From NCBI GenBank assembly GCA_000611775.1, contig KK106981.1:1-64000 (forward strand): a DNA stretch of 64,000 nt, read 5' to 3'. A program made the position numbers and the translations under genes. The notes under the pieces were generated by a model that did not search any database, was not told where the DNA came from, and saw only the letters and a list, made by a program, of their open reading frames with translations. This document shows positions 9,874-23,238 of the stretch, piece after piece. The stretch comes from Umbilicaria muhlenbergii. Its lineage: Eukaryota; Ascomycota; Lecanoromycetes; Umbilicariales; Umbilicariaceae. Within the stretch, counting starts at the first letter, position 1. Every line of letters begins with the position of its first letter.

Positions 9874-10688
9874 AACTAATGCAGTCTGCTCATCAGTTTA
9901 TGAATGAAAGGCAGTGCTCAATCAGCAGTTAATCTTCAATATAAACATCAAGTTGACTCAGAGTCATGAGATAAAATCAGATTCATGATCTGAAATTAAA
10001 GCTTAAGTGACTTCATGCAGTTTAATAATCTCTTTAATAAAGATCTTCATGAGTTAATCAGCAATTCAATCCTTTCTGACTGAAATATAATATGTCATTT
10101 TTGAGAATTTACACATCATCATCAGTATGACATTGTACACACCCTCATAAGCATGACTCTTTGAAAGATTAATTATAAAGTTTAAAGTGAGTACCTCTCA
10201 GAGTCTCTTCAGAATAAGTATGAGTTGTAATAATTTAAATTATCTTCTGTGAATGACTCTGACTTCTTGACAGATAAGATAAGAATTACAGTATTCTTAA
10301 ATTTGCTTCTGCATGTTCAATCAGTAGTACTTTGCATGTATCAGAGTAAAGATTTTCTCTGTCATGAGGTGATTTGCAAGTAACTCATCATGATGCTTCT
10401 TAATAATCCTCAGTCATAATGACTCTGCATGAACTATATAAAGCATTGAGTTAAAGTATAAAAGATCATCTTTTCATGATCAGAGTAAATGAGAACCTGA
10501 CATTTTTAAATTAACTTCATGAGCAGTGATTTGTTTCAGCATATGCTTCATGAGAGGATCAATTCACAAAAATTCAAGTAACATTTTAATGAAAGAGATG
10601 TCAACCTCCTCATAAGATTCTTCATTCAAAACAGCCTCAGAGGCCTGTTTTCATTAATTTCACTGTCAGAGACTTATTGTGTCTGCAA
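9874..10688. other. AT-rich mutated sequence, nothing recognised
   Basis: CpG-depleted and TCATGA-rich sequence typical of the mutated repeats here. No domain could be read. Confidence 0.4.
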
Positions 10689-10696
10689 TTAATACC

Positions 10697-11272
10697 TACG
10701 CTGCACCATGGGTTGGGTTTTACCCAGTGGGTTTGGGTTTGAGTTGGGTTTGGGTTGGGTTTTGGGGTGGGTTATACGTGTTAAAACTCAACCCAGAAAA
10801 AACCCAACCCATTTAACTCAAACTCAGAAAATTCTGGGTTAACCCAGTACATACAAATAGTTATGGTAGTCTTTATGGTAGTCAAGAAAGTCAGCTCAAA
10901 AGGCACCTTCTTAAGTCATTTTTGAGGCCATTTTTTGAGGCCGTCGTTGAAGTCATTTTGAAAGCTGTTTTGGAAGTCGCTTTGGAAGCTGTTTTTTGAG
11001 GCCGTTTTGGAAGCCGTTTTGAAAGCTGTTGTTCGAGGCCGTCATCGAAGCCGTTTTGGAAGCCGTTTTCCAAGGCCGTTTTCCAAGGCCGTTTTTCAAG
11101 GCCCTCGTCAAAGCCGTTTTGGAAGCTGTTTTGGAAGCTGTTTGAATGAGTCATATACGTGAACTTGAACTGGGTTACCCAGTGAAAACCCAACCCAAAC
11201 CCAAAAAAACCCAACTCAGTGTGACCCAACCCAAAAAAAACCCAACCCAAACCCAACTCATGGTGCAGCGTA
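10697..11272. mobile_element. hAT-like non-autonomous element (MITE), 576 bp, 8-bp TSD
   Basis: Terminal inverted repeats TACGCTGCACCATGGGTTGG and, at the other end, CAACTCATGGTGCAGCGTA. Direct 8-bp duplication TTAATACC at 10689-10696 and 11273-11280, the size made by hAT transposases. Subterminal blocks are rich in GGGTTTGGGTTGGG on the left and its complement on the right. The middle (about 10905-11150) is a minisatellite of a 16-19 bp unit like GAGGCCGTTTTGGAAGCCG. There is no transposase. The element keeps its CpG sites although its surroundings are stripped of them, so it landed after the neighbourhood was mutated, or escaped. Confidence 0.8.
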
Positions 11273-11280
11273 TTAATACC

Positions 11281-14000
11281 TTATGAAGATGTACCTTCTG
11301 AGTTAATAAGTCATCTTTAAACTCAATTGAAATTAAAGTTACTGTCAGGAACAGCATCTGTTGCAATATTAAAACATTCTCAGTCTGATCCTCTTGTTTC
11401 ACTTCATGTTGATGATCAGATCTTCATGAAGAGTTGTCAGCAAAGTTCAGATTTCCTTTTTAATAAATGATAACAAAATCATAAGTTGATAAAGTCAACA
11501 CTCATTAAATCTGTCTTCATGAGAGCTTATAAGTAGTCATGAAGCTTCACAAGCTTAAATGATTTAATAACACCTCAACTGAATGAGTGAATCCTTTTAA
11601 ATAATGTCATCAATGATGAAAACTCTTGACTATCATGAGCAGCTCTTCATCATGAGTTTTATATTTTCATTTCATGAGTATCATCTTTCATGAGAAATAA
11701 GCTGTAACTCTTCACTCATTAAAGTGCTTTTGTGAAAAAATGCTTGAGATCACATACCCTGAAGCATTCATTTCAAGCTGTATTAATAATGTGATGTTGA
11801 AATGCTGCAGGAATGAAGTGATAATGAAAGTCTGCACAAGAATTTTAAAGACAGTTTGTGTCTTTAAAGACAGAAAGCCTGCCCTTCATGAGATTAACTT
11901 TTTATTTAATTTTGCATTAAATCCTTTAGTGATCTCTGTGAGAGGTGCAGTGATACATGTGAAGCTCTGTATGAATCTCTGATAAAAGTTCATGAAGCTC
12001 AGAAATGTTTACACTTCATGCATACTTTTTGACTCTGATCAGTTGACAATGATGAATATGTGATTCATCTTCATTTCAACCTCTGTATCTGTGATAACAT
12101 ATCTCAAGAAGGGCACATGCTTCACATTAAATAAATATTTAAAAAGCTTTATGAACAACTCTGCTGTGAGCAAAGCTTTTAAAATAATTTAAACATGCTG
12201 TTTATGCTGACTCTCTTCTATTGAGTAAATCAGTATATCATTCAGAAATATAATCATGAAGATGTTTAAGTGTTCATGAAGAACTTCATGAATATAAGAC
12301 TGAAAACTCACAAGAGTATTGATAAGCTTAAAAAGTATAATTAAGTATTCATACAGCTTGTACTTAGTATGAAATGCTGTCTTTTACTCATCACCCTCAT
12401 GTATGTGAATGTGATAATAAGTGTTTTTGACATCAATCTTCATAAAGATTTAAGCATCACAGACACAGTTCATGATCTTATTAATTAATGATAAAAAATA
12501 TCAGTTCTTTTAAATAATAACATTTAACATCTGATAAATCATGCAGAGCTGCAAGTCTTCATCATTTTTAAATACAAAAAGCACTGACACTTCTGTAGAA
12601 AATCATGACAGCTGAATAAATTCATTCATGAAGTTAATATTTAAATACTTTCATAATACAGTCAACTTCTTCATGAAAAGATTATATATAAAGTTAAAAG
12701 ATGATGTTGTTTTCTTCAACAGATCAATTGAGTGATCTTTTTTGTAATGAGGAAATAAAGTTTTCATTTAAGTTTCTGAAAAAATCTTCATGAGGCTTTT
12801 ATAAGCTTCAGAAATTAAGTTCATGAAGTTCTTTAATTCATTAAAATTTATCACCTGTAATCTCTGCATCATGTAGTTCATTTTAAAGTCTTTAAGTTTT
12901 CTCATGAGGCCTTTTATGATGATCTTTTTCAGCAGTGAAGTTATTAAAAAGTTCTTTGCATCTGATCTTCACTGTACTGTAAGATTGATGAAGTCAACCT
13001 TCAGATTATTTTGTTGTAATCATGATAATTTTAAGATCACTGACATCTTTAAGTCAGCAGAGGTAAAAAGTTGATGAGTTTATTTTTAAACTTCAAAAGA
13101 GTCCTGAACCTCTACTACTTCATGATAAATAAAATAAGTTCACAAGGTATCTTCTTCAGCATGATGAAGTAATAATGTCTTAAAGATTAAAGATAAGCTC
13201 TCTGCAATATTCTTGTGAAGAAGATTAAGGTTATTAGCATTATTAAAAACAGTTGAAAGTGATTTTTCTGCAAGACATACTGTGAATCATAATCATGTCT
13301 TCATTTTAAATGATGCACTCTTTTTTAATCTTAACTTCACAGTGACCTTCATGATAACCTCTGAGGTTATCATGACATGATTATTACTGTTAACTGAACT
13401 GATTGACAGAGTTTTATTCACAGTGTTGTTTAACTTCTTCTTAAGACAGTTCAGTTCTTTATGTCTGTGTTTATTATAATAATTGCAGTCTCTGTCAAAG
13501 AACATTTCTCATGAAGGTTTTGAATCATGTGATGTAATGATGATGAATGTTATAAGTTTGTGATTCTTCTGCTTCATGAAGTTCACAGAGATGCTTTCAC
13601 TGAAATCACTGTTCACAGTTATTACTCACAAGTGAGTTTCAGTCTTGATGCTGAGATGAAGTTTCTTCATGAGTGTAATTAAATCTTTGTGAGAATTTAA
13701 AAACACAGAGTGTTCATGAATCTTCTGCTTCATGATGTGATTCAAGCTCTTAAAGAAGATCATTAATTAAATTTAATGATAATTCTTCACTTCATTTTTT
13801 ATTTAAATCAGAAGTTTATCTGACTTGTAAAGATATTCATCATCAGATTCACTGTTTAACTTGTGATAATTTATTTAATTCATTCATGTGTTATACATTT
13901 AATTATCATCATTTTTTAAAAAAGACTTTAAAAAGTTCTTCTGACTTTCTCAGGTATCTTTCAAGCTCTTTTCTTCATGATGTGTAACTCATCACTTTGT
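11281..14000 (-). mobile_element. Relic of a Gypsy-family LTR retrotransposon (pol part)
   Basis: On the minus strand, about 12235-12480 reads as the Gypsy reverse-transcriptase core, with a recognisable block leading to the catalytic signature region near 12240. The RNase H side should lie at lower coordinates and the protease/gag side at higher ones. The element is old and heavily broken (very many breaks) and CpG-depleted. I could not find its LTRs, so the limits given are approximate. Confidence 0.55.
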
Positions 14001-14640
14001 AATTTTGTAGTTCAGATATTAATCTGACTCTTTAAAGCAGAGCTTCACAGGAAGGTGCTTAATTTAATATATATACTGCTGAAAGTGAGAGTAGTCCTTC
14101 ATACAGTAAAGGTTCTCATCTTTGATTCACTTTTTATAACAGATGTGTTTTGAAGTTGAAGATAAATCTGATGTAAACTGTTTATGAGTTTTAAGCTTAA
14201 TCTGCTTAGTACATTCCTTTTCACTTATGAGTTGAATCTTCACAAGTTGAATTTTAATATTCATCATGATGAACTCCTCAGAGAATGTAGAAGTGACATG
14301 TCATGATTGAAAGTCAAAAATGATAAAATCATCATTAATTGTTACTTGTGAAGTTTCTGAAGTGATTTGTAGAACTGTTGTGAAGGTTGATTAAGAAACT
14401 TATGAGTTTTCAATCATTCTTGCTGAACAGCATTCTTATAATGAATCAGAGCAATAAAACTGTAAGTGTATTAAAATGAAGTAATATCTTAACTAAGGAA
14501 TTATGAAGTTATGTGACAATAATGACTTAAACTTATAGTTGATGATTCACAATAGTATGATATTGCTAATAAGTAGAGAATTATTGTTAAGAAAGAAAGT
14601 GAAACATGCTTTAACCTCATAATATATCTCTTCTGAAGTT
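14001..14640. other. AT-rich mutated sequence, probably element-derived
   Basis: No readable domain. The composition matches the neighbouring Gypsy relic, to which it may belong. Confidence 0.35.
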
Positions 14641-14659
14641 AATCAGTTTAAGAAAGATC

Positions 14660-15180
14660 TCACAAAGCAGTTATTTTAATGAAGTTGTCTTCATGAGATA
14701 TTTATTATTAAATCACACCTTCATGAGGTATCATCAATGATGTTAACTTCTTTAATCACTTTCATAAAGTGTTGAGAGTGATATTCATTAATTGAGTTTC
14801 CTTGTGAGGTTAATTCACATAAAGCAGTCACCTCAATGAAGTTGTCTTCACAAGATGCTCATTACTGAATCACATTTTCATGAGATGTCATCAATGATGT
14901 CAACTCCTTTAATCATTTTCATGAAGTGTTGAGAGTGATATTCATTAACTGAGTTTTCTTGCAAGGTTGATTCATGTGAAGCAGTCACCTCAATGAAGCT
15001 GTCTTCACAAGATGTTCATTATTGAATCACATCTTCACAAGATGTTCATTATTGAATCACATTTTCACAAGATGTCATTAATGATATTGACTTCTTTAAT
15101 CACTTTTGTGAAGTGTCAAGAGTAATGTTTATGACTGAGTTTCCTCATGAGGTTGATTCATTAATGAAAGTTATCTTCAT
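14660..15180. repeat. Tandem repeat, about 158-bp unit, three copies
   Basis: Units begin with GAAGTTGTCTTCATGAGAT or a close variant near 14680, 14838 and 14995. They share ATTGAATCACA, TCATCAATGATGT, CTTTAATCACTTTC, GTGTTGAGAGTGATATTCATT and a CCTCAATGAAG ending. The third copy contains an internal duplication of about 33 bp (TTCACAAGATGTTCATTATT). Confidence 0.7.
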
Positions 15181-16609
15181 AAGGTTGCATCATTATTAAA
15201 TATAATTTTTTCTATTCTGAACTAGCACTTGATGAGTTTCATACATTGAATGCTCACATCAACATTCATCATTTGAACTCATTCAGCAAGGATTCAGCTT
15301 ATGAGGATGTTTAAAGAAAGAAATGTTAAACAGTGCTTATTATCATAAAAGATTAAACTTTTACAATGAAGACTGCTTAAGTTGCTGCAGTTTATAACAC
15401 ATGAAAGTGAATGATTCTGCTAAATGTTAATTTTGAACAAACTAAACAGAGGATATATTTATATTTAATTTATAATGAGAGTGTTGACTCTTGCATTAAC
15501 TCAGTCACAGGAGCTTGCACTCTGAGTTGTGTAATTAACACATTTAATGCAATCCTCATAAATCACATAAAAATAAGATTGAGTTACACAGTCTGAGCAC
15601 TTATTACCTGCTGAGAAGAACATACTGAGCTCACTTAATATGTTTTTTGTAAATTAATGATGCTTCAAGTCATCCTGAGATCTTGAACTTGCTCAGTCAA
15701 GCATCACATCTGAGATCACTGCAGTAAAAACTCACTTTCACTTGCCTTTTCCCTTGAAGATTTAAGATGTAAGAGGCTCAAGAGCTTTTTTTATCATCAT
15801 AATGATGTCACTCTTCTTCTTTTTATCATCTGCATCAAGCAGCATGATCTTGTCAGCAGGCAAGTTACTCTTATTGTTGTAAAAAAAAAAGAGAGAAGAA
15901 GCACTGTCAGATGTCATCATTAAGTGAAGCATCACTGAAGTGTTGATAAACTACATCTTGTTAACTTATACTCACAAGCAGGACAGTGAGCAAAAAAAAG
16001 CAGTAACAGTAAAGACAGCAACAGTAAAAACAGCAACAGCAAAAACAGCAACAATAAAAACAATAATAACAAAAGCAGCAACAACAAAGACAGCAACAGC
16101 AGAGACAACAGCAGTGAAAACAACAACAGCAACAATAACAATGACAGTGACAACAGAAGTGAAGATGATGAAGATGACAATGATGAAGATGACATTAATG
16201 AAGACAGACAGTGAAAGCAGGCAGCAGAATGAGATTATAATTTATTATAAAAAACATCATGTTTTTGATATATAATGTAGTATGATGTTTGATGATTTAA
16301 AAACATGTGTTTTTAAATAAACATTAAACACTCTGTTCAGGGAGCTAGCTGCTTTAAAGTTAACACTACTTGAAAATATTTCATCAAAAATTGAATTTAA
16401 ATATCATGAGGCTACAATTTACATATTTATTTAAAATCTCTATTAAGTAAACCTGAAACATATAATATAAATGAAAATCAGCCCCTGAGGTTGATATATA
16501 ATGATGTTTAGCAGGAATAATATTAAAGCTGATAAAGTTATGACCTGCATGTGATTTTTTTCTCACTTTTGCTTAATCATGTAAATTGATGCCTCAAGTG
16601 AGAGGTCCC
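15181..16609. other. AT-rich sequence with an AACAGCAACAGTAAA simple repeat
   Basis: No gene is visible. About 15995-16170 is an imperfect AACAGCAACAGTAAAAACAG repeat, followed by GATGAAGATGACAATGATG repeats to about 16200. Open frames across these are low-complexity. Confidence 0.5.
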
Positions 16610-19600
16610 TGTAACAGGTGATGTCATAATGATTGAAGTAATACTGTCATTCAATGAACTACAGGTACAGTTCAATGAACTAGATAAGATTCAATGAATT
16701 ATATGATCTTAAAGTTAAGATCAAGTGAGGGAATTAATAATCATAAACTTAAGAGATTGCATTTAATACATGAGTTGAGCATGAGCTTTTACTTATGAAT
16801 CTACCTGTGATTATATAAACTCTAGAAGACTCATGTGATTGAGGTGATTATAATGATTAAATTCTTGATCACTCTGAACAGTTTAATCATCTTAATTGAG
16901 GTGATTAAGATGCTTGAGCTCTTACTCATCTTGATCACTTCAATCAGTATCTACTGTTCACTGCAAGCACATACTTTTAAGTACTGTTCTGATTAAGTCA
17001 TAACATTAACTCCCCTCACAAGGTTTTTGTCCTCAGAAATTAAAGCCTCTCATGTTTTTCTCTGATGACAGAAAAATTACTCAATCCTTAATCTGCTGCT
17101 TTCACTTGATTGATCATATCATTAACTTCAGAAATCTTGTCATGTGATCTTGTCATCACTGTGTCTTCAGTGACTGTGAGTGTTTCATGTTTTTAAAATC
17201 TGACTGTTGCAGTTCTTGTGTTCAGTCAGATGTTGCTTATGACCTTGTGATTTCTTCAGTTGAGCTGAATCATGTTGAGGAGGAACTTCTTTGTTTATGA
17301 AAGAAAAAAGCAGACATTTCTGCTAAAAAGTGAGAGTTGAAGATGAAGAAAGAGAGACTTCACAAACAAATTACTCTCCTCAAGAAGTGACAGATGAATT
17401 TAATTCATACTGAGCTTTAAAACATCAAAGAACTAAAGCAGGAGGAATTAATTTAAAGTTAAATTACTGATTCTCTCTCTGACTTCTTTGAACTCTTCAT
17501 CATTTTTAATAACTGATTGACAGCAGGTTCCTCTGATGAAACTGATGTAACTTTATTAAATAATGAGTAAGGTTCTCCTCTGATTCTCATGTGTTCTCTG
17601 TCATGTCATAATCTTTTCATTTGATCAGATAGTGAGGCTCATCATTTATTTCTTGTTGATTTAAAATCTTCTTTACTTTGAACTCAACATCTTGACTCTC
17701 AGGGTTGATTTTAGGTGAATTGTCTTATAACAGTGTTTTCAGATCTGCTGATTCAAGTAAAGATATGTGAAATACTGAGTGTATTCACATGACTGATGAA
17801 AGTTTAAGTTCATAGTTGATACTTTCTTTCTTCTTTAAAATATGAAACAGTCTCAGCTTCTTGTGATTCAACTTGTTACTTAATCACTTCATCTTGATGT
17901 TGTGATGCAGGAGGTATACTTTATCTCTTTTTTTAAAAGTAAATTCTTTATCCCTTTTCTTATTATGATATACTGCTGATCTTTTTAAGATAAACTTTAT
18001 GTTTCACTGAAGTTCTTGATGAAGATTCTTTAAGTGATTCACTCATACTTTTGCTTTCTGTGCTATTGTTATCAACCCTCTTGCCTCATTTGTTGATGAG
18101 TTGAACTTATAATTAATGTAAAATGATAACACTCCTGTCAACTCTGTTGTTGTTGTATTATAAGTTAACTGAGCTACTGATAAGAGTTCTACTCAGTTGA
18201 TTTGTTGATAATTGACATAACAGCATAAGTACTGTTTTAAGATTTAATTTAAGTGTTCAGTCTGTTCATCTGTTTGAGGATGATATGCAGTGAACAGCTT
18301 GTGATGAATTCTCAGCTGATTCATTAATGATTTTCAAAACTTGAAGGTGAAGAGTTTATCTCTGTCTGAGATTATTTCTTCTGATAGCTCATGATTGATG
18401 ATTATAATTCTTAAAAATGTGTATACTAGTTCTTCTGCTGATGATGACTCTTTATATGACAGGAAGTATTCATACTTCATGAATTAATTTATTATAATCA
18501 GTATTGCATCATATAATACTTTCATCAGGGGTTCTCTTGATTTTAATAATTTTATCACAAAATCTAGTGTGATGCTTGATCATGATTATGATGATGTTGA
18601 TGATGATTTTAATAATCTGTATGACCTGTGATGTTCTGTTTTATTCTTTCAGCAGGTGTTGCACTTTTAAATGATTTCTTCAACTTTCTTCCTCAACTGT
18701 GAGAAGTAGTATGTTTGTGTGAATCATTTCACTGTCTTTTCAACTCCTTGATGTTCATTTACTTTGCTGAAATGACATTCTTCTATCAGCGTCTCTCATA
18801 GACTGACTGATACATAAATTAAGTCTTAAAAAAGTAAGAGGCCTTCTTGCTTTTTAAAGCTTTCATGATCATCAATATTTTAAAGAACTTGTTGCATTAA
18901 CTTGTTATTCTTCAACACTTTTTGAACTCAACTTTTGAAAATGTTATTCTCAACTTTTATCATAAAGTTGACTTCTTTATTGTATGTTATGCTCTTTTGC
19001 TCATCCTTTCAAAGGATGACTTGATTCATGATTAACTTTTTCTGCAGATAATCAGCTCATCTGTTAAAAGTCTTCACTTTAACATTTTCTGATCCTTTTC
19101 AGTAATGAATTTTAAAATTATACTGTGATAATTCTTCTGATTAATGAACTTGTCTTCAGTTCAGGACCTTCATTGTCATAAAGTATAACAGATTCTTATG
19201 ATCTGAATATATTTAAACCTCATGCTTTGGTCCTTCAAGATATACATGTCATTGTTTAAATATGTTAACAATAATTAACAGCTCCTTGTCATGTATCTTG
19301 TAACTCTGTTCAGCACTTAAAAGCTTTCATGAGTAGTAAACTACTGATCACAGATGTCTCTTATCATTTAATTAATTAATGCACACTTTTATAACTTCAT
19401 CTGACGTGTTCATCTTGAGCATAATAGGTTTCTCAGGGTCAAAACTCATGAGAATTAATTATGATGTGAAGTGCTTCTTCAGCTCTTCAAAGGATTTCTG
19501 TGCTTCAGTAGATTAAATAAACTTTCAGTTTTTCTTCATCAACTCTGTTAAAGGTGTTGTGATCTTAAAATATTTCTTGATAAACTTTTTATAGAAGTTT

Positions 19601-22600
19601 GCAAAGTTTAAGAAAGATTGTACTTCCTTAACACTTGTCAGAACTGATCATTCAATCATGAAATTAATTTTTTTCAGATTCATCTGTAGATCTTTCAGTG
19701 TGATGATAAATCTGAGGAATTGAACTTCCTTGACATGAAAAAGATTTTTCTCAAACTTAACTCACAAGTCAGTGTCCTTTAGCGCTTGTAAGATTTTCTG
19801 AACATGTTTGATGTGTTGCTCTTTCATTTTTGAGTACATCAGTATGTCATTGAGGTAGATGATCATGAATTGATTTAAATACTGTCATAAAATGTTGTTG
19901 ATGAAAGCCTGAAAAGTTACAGGGGCGTTGATTAATCTGAACAGCATTATTAAGTACTCATATAACTCTGAGTGTGTTTGAAATGCTGTTTTTCATTCAT
20001 CATCTTCTTTTATTCATATCTGATTGAATGCCTCTGAGATGTTAAACTTCATAAATCATTATATTTCCTGAAATCTGTCCTGCAGTTCTGACATGAGCAG
20101 TAGTGAGTAACTGTTCTTTATCATTATGTTGTTTAGTGCTCTGTAGTCAACACATAACCTCAATGATTCATCAGATTTTAAGACAAACAATATCAGATAT
20201 CCTGCTGAAGACTGAGATTCTTGAATGAATCCTTTTCATAAGTTCTCCTTTAAATATTCTCACAATGCATTTAACTTCTGAGGTGACAATGAGTATATGA
20301 GTTGCTTCATCAGTTTGCACTTTTTCATGATCTTGATTTCATGATTTTATTTTTAATGTTTCAGTAAAACGTCCTATTCCTTTACTGCTGTAAATAATTC
20401 TTTGAGATCTTTGTATTCTTTAGGGATAAATAACTTGATAATAAGATCTCAGTCATCATTGACTCACTTAATTCACAGTATCTTTGTGTTAAAATTCTTT
20501 AACTCCTCATGTGTCTCTTCTGCTGTTATAGTGAAGACTTTCACTCCTTCAGATGAGTGTAGAACTGAATATAACTTCATAAAGATACTGCCTTTAATGA
20601 AGTATATCTCATTCTCAGCTCAATTAATCATCAGATTAACCTGCTGAAGTTAAGATATGCTTAAAACTATGTCACTTCTTGACTACTTTATAATGTTGAA
20701 ACTGATTTTCTCTCAGTGTTGATTTATTCATATCAGTGTTGAAATAATTTCTTCATTCACATGATCATTGTTGTGTTTCATAAGGGTTTCATCAAACCCT
20801 TGAAGTGAATAAGGATTTCACTTTTTCTGAATTTTTATCTCATTCATCTTTGTGAATCATGAATTCAAGAAATTCCCTGTACAGTCACTGTTGATTAACA
20901 GTCTGACTGAGTGACTTTTTACTTTAATTTAAACATGAAAGTTGCTTGTGTCTTCTGTGACAGTAATTTCTTTAGCAATCACCTCTTCTGAAGACTTTAA
21001 TTCAGGCATCTTCAGAGGCCTCTGACTTGAAGGACTCTTTAATTTTTTAAATTAAATGAGAGGAATCTCAGATTCTCTTTTACATACTTAAAGTTCTTTG
21101 AATTAACTTTCTTGTTCAGGTACTGTATCAGGTTTAACTTTAAATATTCACTTTGAAGTTCTCAAACTTTTATGTGTAGTTTTCTTAAGATGTGTGCTTC
21201 ATCAAAGGTAATGTACCCTCCTTTCATGATGAACTTTAAATCTTTCAGTGATGTTTCTCTGAGTATATTTTGATAATTCATATCCTTGGTTTCACCTTTT
21301 TGAGTGAATGCATTCTTAATTGTTCACAGGATTCATTCCTGCAATTGATTTACATGATTTTCATAATTCTCAGGAGATCCTTTCAACATTTTAAATACTT
21401 TTTTATAAGTTTTCAATCACTGTTCTTCATGAGTGAATGCTCAAATATCATCATCCTTCTTGATGAGTTCTTCAGAGTCATCAGAGTTTATTACTTTCAT
21501 GAAGTCTTTCTCCTCACTAAAAGAGAGCATTGTTTCATCACTGTTAATATAATTGTCTTCTTGATTGAATTAATCTCATCAAGTTTGCTGTCTCTTCAAG
21601 TCTGCAACTTGACTCAGGTGAGAGGTAGTGATGTATTCTCTTATACTCTTAAGTTAACATGAAAATCATTCAGAGCTGTCTTTGTCACTCTGATGTGTGT
21701 AATAATCATCATCATAACATGCTGTTCAAGACATAATATTATGATTATCTTTACCTTTCACTTCTTGCATGACAGCATATGTCTTCTTTGATTAAGCAGT
21801 CTTTTCAGAGTTTCAACAGTCTCAGGTGAAGTGTCCTGATTTTTTACAATTATAATAATTGTTTTCATGAGACTTTCTTTTTTTTCCTGGATTTTTCCCA
21901 GGTCCTTTCCCTCACTGAAATCAATTCACTCAAGTAACAGCATTGATTTTCATGAGTTGAGGTTCATAATAAAGTTAATTATTGTACTGACGCTTGTGGT
22001 TCTTCTCAGCCCTTTGAGGTACAAGAATCTTATGACTTTTTTTTAAACTTTATTCATAAGCTCAGTTGTTGATGATGATTGATTATTTAATCATCTTTGA
22101 GAGCATGACAGGATGTTCTGCTTTAAAGATTTCATCTTTCATCACATCCTTCAGTCCCTTATAATATTGCGCTGTCAAAGCAATATCATCTTAATTCATA
22201 TGTGAGGTGAGTCTCTGAAAGTTTACTGCATAAGTAGCAGCTGCTTCTTTCTGTTGAATGATGTAAATCTCTTACTCTGCTGTTCTCTTTTCATTAACTG
22301 TTTTAAACATTATCCTTATCTGCTTCTTGAATTCCTTCAACACATGAAAAATCTCATTAATCAGGTCATCCTGATCTTCACTCTTGTTATCAAAGTAATC
22401 TTGAAGGATAGGTTCAAATCAGTTCAAAGCATTTAACCTCAGGAATGAGAAAGCAAACAAGACTTTCTCTGATTCTGAAATGAATAAAGTCTTGTTGAAT
22501 CACAGGTACATGTCAAGCTGAGTGAAGAATAAATTTAACAATCTTCTCTCATCAAGAAACTTATCTGATAATGAGATCTTAACTCAGACTACTTTGTCAG

Positions 22601-23101
22601 AGGAATGTTCAGTGACTGATTCTTCTTTATCAGAGGATTTAAACATCTTGAGACTGATGAGTCAGTTTGTTGCATGACTGATACCTCATAAGTTGGTGCT
22701 CAAAGTGTAACAGGTGATGTCATAATGACTGAAGTAATACTGTTGTTCAGTGAACTACAGGTACAGTTCAATGAATGAGACAAGGTTCAATGAACTATAT
22801 GACCTTAAGGTTAAGATCAAGTGAGGGAACTAGTAGTCATAGACCTAAGAGATTGCATTTGATACATGAGTTGAGCATGAGCTCCTAACTATGAATCTAC
22901 CTGTGGTTATATAGACTCTAGGAGACTCATGTGATTGAGGTGATCATAGTGATTGAACCCTCAATCGCTCTGAACAGCTCGATCACCCTGATTGAGGTGA
23001 TCAAGGTGCTTGAGCCCTCACTCGCCTCGATCACTTCGATCGGTACCAACTGTTCGCCGCAAGCGCGTACTTCTAAGTACTGTCCTGGCTAAGCCATAAC
23101 A
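16610..23101 (-). mobile_element. Complete but broken Gypsy-family LTR retrotransposon
   Basis: LTRs of 396 bp each lie at 16610-17005 and 22706-23101 (TGTAACAGG... to ...CATAACA), with target duplication GTCCC at 16605-16609 and 23102-23106. The coding strand is minus: a gag zinc-knuckle region near 21800, protease around 21000, reverse transcriptase around 19800-20150, integrase around 18000-18700, and a purine tract beside the left LTR. An antisense accessory frame, also decayed, lies at about 17110-17575. Heavily broken, with many breaks throughout. The left LTR is saturated with C-to-T/G-to-A changes while the outer half of the right LTR is nearly clean. It is old by mutation load, but a mutation process inflates that, so LTR divergence cannot be used as a clock. 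Confidence 0.88.
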
Positions 23102-23124
23102 GTCCCCTCACGGTGGATCATTTT

Positions 23125-23238
23125 ATGCTTTGGTTTCTACGAAAGAATGCTTTCTTCTACACGTTCATTTATATCAATTCGGGCGATATTTAGCTAGATA
23201 CAATACATTTATTTGGCTTCTATATCATCCATCGCAAC
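23125..23238 (+). mobile_element. Copia-family LTR remnant (3' end)
   Basis: About 115 bp aligns with the 3' half of the Copia LTR at 26303-26425: TTTCTACGAA, CTTCTACACGTTCATTTATA, GATATTTAGCTAGATACAAT, ATTTGGC and a CGCAAC end. It ends immediately before the ATG at 23239, and so forms the present promoter or leader of the next gene. Confidence 0.7.

Noticed and set aside
10697-11272. Interstitial telomere
   Set aside because: GGGTTTGGGTTGGG blocks are not the fungal TTAGGG unit and are explained as subterminal repeats of an element with TIRs and an 8-bp TSD.
15932-16275. Long open frames on both strands (Ser/Leu-rich and Thr/Lys-rich)
   Set aside because: They read through an AACAGCAACAGTAAA simple repeat; low complexity explains the openness.
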